A DNA stretch of 64,000 nt, taken from contig NZ_JAINRC010000012.1 of the NCBI RefSeq assembly GCF_020400655.1, positions 124,001 through 188,000 on the forward strand, in the 5' to 3' direction. Position numbers and translations under genes: made by a program. The notes under the pieces were generated by a model, which was not told where the DNA came from, did no database searches, and was given only the letters and a program-made list of their open reading frames with translations. The DNA comes from Streptomyces spinosus. GTDB lineage: Bacteria; Actinomycetota; Actinomycetes; Streptomycetales; Streptomycetaceae. Positions 58,743 through 64,000 of the stretch are shown here, in pieces. Every line of letters starts with the position of its first letter. The stretch's first letter is position 1.

Positions 58743-59750
58743 GTGCGCCGACGCTCACTCCTCCTCGCCGCCGTTCCCGCAGGGCTGGTCACGCTCGCCG
58801 GATGCGGTGACGGCAAGTCCGACTCCGGCAAGACCGGCGCCTCACCGTCGGCCTCGGCGTCGTCCGCGCCGCCCCCGCCCAAGATCGTGGACGGGCCGCT
58901 GCCGGCGGTCACGGCGGGCACGAAGTTCGGCGAGAAGCCGACCGTCGCCAAGGGGCCGGGCGAGCCGTCGAAGGACCTCGCGGTGAAGACGCTGATCGCG
59001 GGCAGTGGCCGCACGATCGCGGAGAACGACTTCATCCAGGCGAACTACCTCGGCCAGATCTGGAGCACGGCCAAGGTCTTCGACAACTCCTACGACCGCA
59101 AGCGCCCCCTGGTCATCCAGCTCGCGCAGGGCGGCATCATCGACGGCTGGCGGTACGGCCTGGCGGGCAAGAAGACCGGCAGCCGTGTCCAGCTCGCCGT
59201 CCCGCCCACCTGGGGCTACGGCACGGAGGGCAACGCGCAGGCGGGCATCAAGGGCACCGACACCCTGGTCTTCGTCATCGACCTGATCGACTCCTTCAAC
59301 TCCAAGAGCTCCGCCAAGGGCACGCCGGTCCCGCAGAACGACGCGGCCCTGCCGAAGGTGGCCACCAACACCGACGGCCAGGTGCCCAAGGTCACCGTGC
59401 CCAGGACCGACCCGCCGAACAAGCTCGTGTCGGAGTACGTCCTGGAGGGCGACGGCCCACAGCTGAAGGCCGACCAGACGATCCTGTGCCAGTTCCAGGG
59501 CCTGGTCTGGGACGGCGGCAAGACCTTCCAGCGGACGTACGGCTCCGGCCGGCTCAGCCAGTTCTCGCTGGAGCAGATGCAGCAGGCGGTCAAGGGCCTC
59601 GCCCAGGGCCTGACCGGCAAGAAGGTCGGCAGCCGGGTCCTGATCGTCGTCCCGCCGGACCTGGGGTACGGCGACAACCCGCCGAGCGGCGGAGTCATCA
59701 AGAAGGGCGCCACCCTCGTGTTCACCGTGGACATCCTCGCGGCGATGTAG
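58743..59750 (+). CDS. FKBP-type peptidyl-prolyl isomerase lipoprotein, two domains
   Basis: The protein has 335 residues. A lipoprotein signal has RRRS and LAGC (Cys21), then a Ser/Ala/Pro linker. Two FKBP domains lie at about 90-190 and 235-335. Each has the core (VIQLAQGGIIDGWRYGL and FSLEQMQQAVKGLAQGL), but the second lacks several active-site aromatics. It folds exported proteins at the outer membrane face. GTG 58743 fits the signal. It is upstream of a cytosolic FKBP, with which it probably forms an operon. Confidence 0.88.
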   Translation: MRRRSLLLAAVPAGLVTLAGCGDGKSDSGKTGASPSASASSAPPPPKIVDGPLPAVTAGTKFGEKPTVAKGPGEPSKDLAVKTLIAGSGRTIAENDFIQANYLGQIWSTAKVFDNSYDRKRPLVIQLAQGGIIDGWRYGLAGKKTGSRVQLAVPPTWGYGTEGNAQAGIKGTDTLVFVIDLIDSFNSKSSAKGTPVPQNDAALPKVATNTDGQVPKVTVPRTDPPNKLVSEYVLEGDGPQLKADQTILCQFQGLVWDGGKTFQRTYGSGRLSQFSLEQMQQAVKGLAQGLTGKKVGSRVLIVVPPDLGYGDNPPSGGVIKKGATLVFTVDILAAM

Positions 59751-59837
59751 CGCCCGGGACGCCCGGGGCGGGCGGGAGGCCCGCGATGATGAAAGACTGT
59801 CCACGTTTCGTGTCGTACACAAGCAGGAGCTTTTGAC

Positions 59838-60209
59838 GTGAGCATCGACAAGCCCGAGATCGACTTCCCGGGCGGCGAGCCCCCGGCGGACCTGGAGATC
59901 AAGGACATCTGGGAGGGCGACGGACCGGTCGCGCAGGCGGGCCAGAACGTCACCGTCCACTACGTGGGCGTCGCCTTCAGCACCGGCGAGGAGTTCGACG
60001 CCAGCTGGAACCGCGGCACGCCGTTCCGCTTCCCGCTCGGTGCCGGCCGGGTCATCAAGGGCTGGGACCAGGGCGTGCAGGGCATGAAGGTCGGTGGCCG
60101 CCGCCAGCTGACCATCCCCGCCCACCTCGCCTACGGCAACCAGAGCCCGACCCCGGCGATCAAGCCCGGCGAGACCCTCATCTTCGTGGTCGACCTTCTC
60201 GGCGTCTGA
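59838..60209 (+). CDS. FKBP-type peptidyl-prolyl isomerase, cytosolic
   Basis: The protein has 123 residues, a single FKBP domain with the full active-site set: VTVHYVGVAFSTGEEFDASW, RVIKGWDQGVQGMKVGGRRQ and IPAHLAYGNQ. There is no signal, so it acts in the cytoplasm. The GTG at 59838 has AGGAG eight bases upstream. A terminator follows. The pairing of a secreted and a cytosolic FKBP next to pafA is common in actinobacteria, where the cytosolic one is also called FkbB/FKBP-12. Confidence 0.92.
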   Translation: MSIDKPEIDFPGGEPPADLEIKDIWEGDGPVAQAGQNVTVHYVGVAFSTGEEFDASWNRGTPFRFPLGAGRVIKGWDQGVQGMKVGGRRQLTIPAHLAYGNQSPTPAIKPGETLIFVVDLLGV

Positions 60210-60255
60210 TCCGCGCCAGGCCGACCGGCCGGATCCGACCGGAACCGACCACCTG

Positions 60256-60292
60256 GGGCCCATGCCTGCTCGGGCATGGGCCCTCGGCTTTT
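60256..60292 (+). terminator. Terminator of the FKBP genes
   Basis: An 11-bp stem (GGGCCCATGCC/GGCATGGGCCC) followed by TCGGCTTTT. Confidence 0.82.
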
Positions 60293-60357
60293 GTCACCGA
60301 CCCGCGGAGCGGTACGGTCGTCGGTCGGAAGCACCATAGGGAAGGCGAAGGGCGTCG

Positions 60358-61311
60358 ATGGCCATTGCCAAGGCCGAGCGGCTGATGAACCTCGCGCTGT
60401 GTCTGCTCGGGACGCGGCGGCCGCTCAGCAAGCGGGAGCTGCGCGAGTCCATCGAGGCGTACCTGGAAGCGGGCAGTGACGACTCCTTCAACCGCATGTT
60501 CGAGCGGGACAAGGACGACCTGCGGGAACTGGGCCTGGTCATCGAGACGGTCGAGAACCTCGAAGGCGAGGTCGGCTACCTCGCCCGCCGCGACAGCAAC
60601 CGCCTGCCCCCCATCACCCTGGACGCCGAGGAGGCCGCCGCGCTCGGCCTGGCCGCCAAGGTCTGGCAGCAGGCCCGGCTGGCCGGGGCCGCCAGCGGCG
60701 CCCTGCAGAAGCTGCGCGCGGCCGGGCTCCCCGAGGACGTCGACCCGTACGAGGCGCACGGCGCCCTGGAGCCGCGCATCCCGGTGCACGAGGCCGCCTT
60801 CGAGCCGCTGATGCTGGCCTGCCGCGACCGCCGCCCGGTGGTCTTCGAGTACCGCAAGGCCTCCGCCGCCCACCCCGAGCCCCGGCACGTCGAACCGTGG
60901 GCGCTGGAGTGCTGGCGCGGCCACTGGTACCTGGCCGGCTTCGACCGCGACCGGGGCGCCGAGCGCGTCTTCCGGCTCTCCCGGATCACCGGAAAGGTCC
61001 GCTCGCGCGGCACGGGCTTCACCGCGCCCGTGCCGGACGTCGTCACCGTGCGCGAGACCGTCGCCGGCTGGGCCGGCGAGATAGCCGACCGCTCGGCCCT
61101 GATCCGGCTGCGCTCCGGCGCCGGTTACCCCCTTCGGGCGAAGGCCACCGCGGTCCGGGAACTCGGCGACGGCTGGGACGAGTTGGAGATTCCGTACGGG
61201 CACGGCCTGGACGCCTGGCTGGTGGAGTTCGGGCCGGACGTGGTGGTCCTGGAGCCGGCCGAGCTGCGGGCCGACGTGGTGGACCGGCTGCGCGCCGTGG
61301 CCAAGGGCTGA
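60358..61311 (+). CDS. pafB: PafB, WYL-domain transcriptional regulator
   Basis: The protein has 317 residues. An N-terminal winged helix (KAERLMNLALCLLGTRRPLS, then SFNRMFERDKDDLRELG) is followed by a helical linker. The WYL domain has PVVFEYRK, the W-Y-L-equivalent CWRGHWYLAGFD and the C-terminal WCX extension. With PafC it forms the heterodimer that activates the LexA-independent DNA-damage response in mycobacteria. Despite the name it is not part of the pupylation reaction. It starts at ATG 60358. The gap to pafC is 14 bp. Confidence 0.92.
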   Translation: MAIAKAERLMNLALCLLGTRRPLSKRELRESIEAYLEAGSDDSFNRMFERDKDDLRELGLVIETVENLEGEVGYLARRDSNRLPPITLDAEEAAALGLAAKVWQQARLAGAASGALQKLRAAGLPEDVDPYEAHGALEPRIPVHEAAFEPLMLACRDRRPVVFEYRKASAAHPEPRHVEPWALECWRGHWYLAGFDRDRGAERVFRLSRITGKVRSRGTGFTAPVPDVVTVRETVAGWAGEIADRSALIRLRSGAGYPLRAKATAVRELGDGWDELEIPYGHGLDAWLVEFGPDVVVLEPAELRADVVDRLRAVAKG

Positions 61312-61325
61312 GGGGGAGCGGGACT

Positions 61326-62330
61326 GTGGCAGTCAGACCGGCCAGGACGGCCAACGCGATCGACCAGACCCGGCGGATGCTCTCCCTGGTGACGTACCTC
61401 AGGGAGCGCCCCGGTGCCCGGATCGCCGACGTGGCGCGCGCCTTCGGCATCACGGAGGACGAGCTGGTCGCCGACCTCGATCTGCTGCCCATGTGCGGCA
61501 CCAGCTTCCGCGGCGGCGACCTGCTGGACATCGACACCGACGGCGAGCGCATCTGGTGGCACAACCCGGCCGCGCTCGGCGAGGAGGCGGCGGAACCGCT
61601 CCGGCTCGCCGCCGACGAGGCCACCGCGCTGCTGGTCGCCGCCCGCGCCGTGTCGACCCTTCCCGGCCTGCGGGAGAGCGACCGCCAGGCCCTGCTGCGG
61701 GCCACCGCCAAGGTGGAGGCCGCGGCCGGAGAGGCCGCCGGCGCCAGCTCCCGGCTGTCGGTGACCTTCGAGTCCGAGGGCGGCGTCTTCGCCGATGTCG
61801 ACCGGGCGATCTCCGAGCGCCGCCGGCTGTGGATCCGCTACTACTCCCCGGCCCGGGACGAGGTCACCGAGCGTGAGATCGACCCGATCCGCCTGGTCAG
61901 CGTGGGTCACACCTACGTGGAGGCATGGTGTCGCCGCTCCGAGGCGCGGCGCACCTTCCGCCTGGACCGGGTCGCCGAGATCAGGATCCTCGACGCGCCC
62001 TCGGCCCCGCCCGAGATAGAACTGCGCGACCTCTCCGAGGGTCTGGTGCAGCCGGCCGCCGAGGACCCCGAGGTGGTGGTCGAGGTCGGCCCCGGTGGCC
62101 GCTGGGTCGCCGAGTACTACCCGCACGACAGCGCCGATGAGCTTCCCGACGGCGGGCTGCGTATCACTCTGCGCACCCCCGAGCCGGCCTCCCTGCGCCG
62201 GCTCGCCCTGCGTCTCGGCCGCGACGGCCGGATCGTCTCCCCGCCGGAGCTGGCGGACAGCGCCCGCAGTGCGGCGGCGGAGGCGTTGGCCGCGTACGAC
62301 GCCGAGCCGTCGGTGGGCTCCCCGCGGTGA
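61326..62330 (+). CDS. pafC: PafC, WYL-domain transcriptional regulator
   Basis: The protein has 334 residues. A degenerate winged helix (ANAIDQTRRMLSLVTYLRER and ITEDELVADLDLLPMCG) precedes a WYL domain with RRLWIRYYSPARDEVTEREI and HTYVEAWCRRSEARRTFRL, where the W-Y-L core reads TYVEAWC. It is the partner of PafB and is needed for the damage-induced transcriptional programme. GTG 61326 is preferred: GGGAG lies upstream. It is co-transcribed with pafB. Confidence 0.92.
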   Translation: MAVRPARTANAIDQTRRMLSLVTYLRERPGARIADVARAFGITEDELVADLDLLPMCGTSFRGGDLLDIDTDGERIWWHNPAALGEEAAEPLRLAADEATALLVAARAVSTLPGLRESDRQALLRATAKVEAAAGEAAGASSRLSVTFESEGGVFADVDRAISERRRLWIRYYSPARDEVTEREIDPIRLVSVGHTYVEAWCRRSEARRTFRLDRVAEIRILDAPSAPPEIELRDLSEGLVQPAAEDPEVVVEVGPGGRWVAEYYPHDSADELPDGGLRITLRTPEPASLRRLALRLGRDGRIVSPPELADSARSAAAEALAAYDAEPSVGSPR

Positions 62331-62454
62331 GGCGCGTCCGCAGGGGGGCGGGGAACCGCGCGGCACACCCCCGTGGCGCCGCGCACACGCGACGGCACGA
62401 CGCGGCGATCCCAGCGACGCCCCTGGTGAACGACCGGAAGAAGGAGCGAGGCCT

Positions 62455-62736
62455 GTGAGCGAGCGTGCGGGTGAGATGACGGCGGCGACCGCCTTCGCCG
62501 GCATGAGACGAGCGGTCCCGGTGATGTTCAGGGCCGGCTGCCCGGACTGCCGCGGCCGCTTCGAACTCGCCGCCGGCGCGCTGCGCCTCGCCATCGGCGC
62601 CAGCAGCCGGACGACGTTCTACTCCTTCACCTGCCCCGACTGCGGCGCCGCTGTCCGCAAGCCCGCAGGGGAGCGGATCGTGGAGCTGCTCACCGGCGGC
62701 GGGGTGCGGACCCTGCGGCTGCACTCCACGGTGTAG
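62455..62736 (+). CDS. Small zinc-ribbon protein of unknown function
   Basis: The protein has 93 residues. Two CPDC knuckles (AGCPDCRGRFEL and YSFTCPDCGAAV) make a zinc ribbon; the spacing is long, 34 residues, and the centre is a hydrophobic helix. A short N-terminal helix and a C-terminal LLTGGGVRTLRLH strand complete it. GTG 62455 has AAGGAG eight bases upstream. It is a conserved neighbour of tatA in Streptomyces as I recall, possibly nucleic-acid or protein binding. No assigned family. Confidence 0.7.
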   Translation: MSERAGEMTAATAFAGMRRAVPVMFRAGCPDCRGRFELAAGALRLAIGASSRTTFYSFTCPDCGAAVRKPAGERIVELLTGGGVRTLRLHSTV

Positions 62737-62765
62737 CCCCCCGCGTCGCCCGTCGGCGGACGGTC

Positions 62766-62771
62766 TAGGCT
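62766..62771 (+). promoter_or_regulatory. -10 element TAGGCT, leaderless start
   Basis: TAGGCT ends seven bases before the ATG at 62779 and no ribosome binding site is present. Confidence 0.5.
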
Positions 62772-62778
62772 CGGCGTC

Positions 62779-62973
62779 ATGTTCTGGCCGATGTTCGCGG
62801 TAGCGATGGGTTTCCTGGGTGTCGCCGTCCTGGGGGTGCTCGCCGTGCGGGTGTTCCTGGAGGCGCGGCGCCTCGGGGAGCAGGTCGCGGACTCCGCACG
62901 CCGTATCAACAGGGCCGCCGAGGATCTGGAGCGGGCGTCCGAGCGCGCGGCCCGCGCCGTGGACGCGCTCTGA
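62779..62973 (+). CDS. Small single-pass membrane protein
   Basis: The protein has 64 residues. An N-terminal membrane helix (FAVAMGFLGVAVLGVLAV) is followed by an amphipathic Ala/Glu/Arg helix of about 40 residues (RRINRAAEDLERASERAARA) facing the cytoplasm. The organisation resembles that of TatA-like or stalk-type small proteins, without a clear family. It has a leaderless promoter. It lies 260 bp before tatA and might interact with Tat, but that is only gene order. Confidence 0.7.
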   Translation: MFWPMFAVAMGFLGVAVLGVLAVRVFLEARRLGEQVADSARRINRAAEDLERASERAARAVDAL

Positions 62974-63232
62974 GCGGTGCCGGGCGGTGCCCGTGAGACC
63001 GGCGGCGCAAGCGCTTTGCGTCACTTCGCCCTGTCATGCTGCCCTGTGGGACAGGTACGCTGCTGGTCACGGTGTGGAGAACGAGGCCCGCATCGTGGAC
63101 CGGGAGTACGCACGGGGATTGCCTCACGTTTACCCCTGAGCGTTACGATCGCTGCCAGCATGACCATCGGACACATGTCCGACTGGTCGGACAGCACCCC
63201 ACCCAGCCGCCTCGGTGAGAAGGTAAAGACTT

Positions 63233-63514
63233 ATGTTCGGAAGGCTCGGAGCTCCCGAGATCATTCTCATCCTCGTCGTCATCATCCTGCTGTTCGGCGC
63301 GAAGAAGCTTCCGGACATGGCCCGCTCGCTCGGCAAGTCCGCGCGCATCCTCAAGAGCGAGGCCAAGGCGATGAAGGAAGAGGGCGGCAGCACGTCCGCC
63401 CAGCCGCCCACCACGGGCGAGCAGCCCCCGGCGCAGCGCACCATCCAGGCGGCCCCCGGTGACGTGACCAGCTCGCGGCCGGTCAACGAACCGACGGACA
63501 CCACCCAGCGCTGA
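63233..63514 (+). CDS. tatA: TatA, twin-arginine translocase subunit
   Basis: The protein has 93 residues. A short N-terminal membrane helix (PEIILILVVIILLF) leads through the conserved FGAKKLPDMARSLGKS hinge into an amphipathic helix and a Ser/Pro/Thr-rich tail. It forms the size-variable pore complex for folded proteins with Arg-Arg signals. ATG 63233 follows GAGAAGG. It is followed 47 bp later by tatC. Streptomyces also has tatB elsewhere. Confidence 0.95.
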   Translation: MFGRLGAPEIILILVVIILLFGAKKLPDMARSLGKSARILKSEAKAMKEEGGSTSAQPPTTGEQPPAQRTIQAAPGDVTSSRPVNEPTDTTQR

Positions 63515-63561
63515 CGCACGGCCGGAAACCCCCGGCCTGCCGCACGAGATGAGGACGTGGG

Positions 63562-64000
63562 TTGCTCAAGCCTGCCCGCAAGAAGGAGAAGGATCCAGAG
63601 GGGCGGATGCCCCTCGCGGATCACCTTCGTGAGCTCCGCAACCGGCTCGCGAAGGCGATGCTGGCCATCGTCATCGTGACGATCGTCGCGGCCTTCTACT
63701 ACAACGACATCATCAACTTCCTGACGAAGCCGATCCTCGACTCGGTCGGCTGCCAGGAGTCCTTCGCCCAGCTGGCGCACTCCGACGGCAAGACCCAGTG
63801 CGCGGAGATCACGATCAACGGTCTCCTCGCGCCGTTCACGCTGGCCCTCCAGGTCTCGCTGATGGCGGGTGTCGTGCTCGCGTCGCCGATCTGGCTGTAC
63901 CAGCTCTGGGCCTTCGTCGCGCCGGGCCTCCACCGTCACGAGAAGAAGTACGCCTACGCCTTCGTCTTCACGGGCGCCCCGCTGTTCTTCGCCGGTGCCT
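63562..64000 (+). CDS. tatC: TatC, twin-arginine translocase receptor (3' end beyond window)
   Basis: The visible part encodes 146 residues. It starts at TTG 63562 with GAGG eight bases upstream, giving LLKPARKKEKDPEGRMPLAD as the leader. DHLRELRNRLAKAMLAIVIV is the TatC signature and first helix, and APFTLALQVSLMAGVVLASP, YQLWAFVAPGLHRHEKKYA and the third helix follow. A later ATG at 63607 is possible but the TTG keeps the usual N-terminus. TatC recognises the Arg-Arg signal and recruits TatA. The gene runs off the window edge. Confidence 0.93.
   Translation, partial: MLKPARKKEKDPEGRMPLADHLRELRNRLAKAMLAIVIVTIVAAFYYNDIINFLTKPILDSVGCQESFAQLAHSDGKTQCAEITINGLLAPFTLALQVSLMAGVVLASPIWLYQLWAFVAPGLHRHEKKYAYAFVFTGAPLFFAGA

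Noticed and set aside
63009..63016. AAGCGCTT palindrome between the small membrane protein and tatA, as a LacI-type operator
   Set aside because: It is short, over 200 bp from tatA, and in GC-rich DNA such 8-bp dyads occur by chance.

Overview
The window is chromosomal DNA of a Streptomyces. It has very high G+C, strong third-position GC bias, and Shine-Dalgarno sites of the AGGAGG type alternating with apparently leaderless genes. The gene content is typical of the genus: chaplins, the gyl glycerol operon, a complete Pup-proteasome locus, mycothiol ligase MshC and an F420-dependent oxidoreductase. From memory the order follows the region of S. coelicolor around SCO1631 to SCO1684, read in reverse. 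I saw no transposase, phage gene, CRISPR array or rRNA, so this is core chromosome rather than an island.

Region 1 (1-9.0 kb): a DMT-type exporter; a helical-repeat protein of unknown function; a Tat-exported molybdopterin oxidoreductase with its membrane cytochrome b partner; a gluconate operon (gluconokinase, GntP permease, SDR dehydrogenase, zinc dehydrogenase) divergent from its FadR-type regulator; and a YchJ-like protein.

Region 2 (9.1-13.8 kb): DUF1876 protein, a phosphoribosyltransferase-hydrolase fusion, a CapA-like phosphoesterase, a PolX-like polymerase/PHP protein, and tRNA-Leu(GAG).

Region 3 (14-23.7 kb): an M20 peptidase; chaplins ChpH and ChpC, the latter with a collagen-like segment; DUF5703; an acidic protein; a RecD-like protein that has lost its ATPase motifs; an aldo/keto reductase; an LLM oxidoreductase; and a ferritin-like protein.

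Region 4 (23.7-35.5 kb): CorA; a run of histidine phosphatase, DUF3090, SCO1664-family protein and mshC; a PAC2 protein (ParJ-like) convergent with mshC; a FadR-type regulator; and glpD, glpK, glpF and gylR for glycerol use.

Region 5 (35.7-48.1 kb): metH, a HAD phosphatase, an orphan peptide-binding lipoprotein, a response regulator, a RecB-like Fe-S nuclease, a site-2 protease, TrmI, a secreted protein and a ferredoxin.

Region 6 (48.5-64 kb): arc, dop, pup, an endonuclease VII-like gene, prcB and prcA. A LacI/MFS pair interrupts the locus, which then continues with pafA, two FKBP isomerases, pafB, pafC, two small proteins, tatA and the start of tatC. Pup is attached to targets by PafA and removed by Dop. 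Arc feeds pupylated proteins into the PrcAB chamber, and the WYL pair PafBC controls DNA-damage genes. TatAC would export Tat substrates such as the molybdoenzyme of region 1.

The most interesting observations are the collagen-like stalk in ChpC, a promoter in front of chpH that fits the sigma-BldN consensus as I recall it, the RecD-like pseudo-ATPase, the nuclease gene embedded in the proteasome operon, the structured metH leader, and a repeated leaderless-promoter arrangement.
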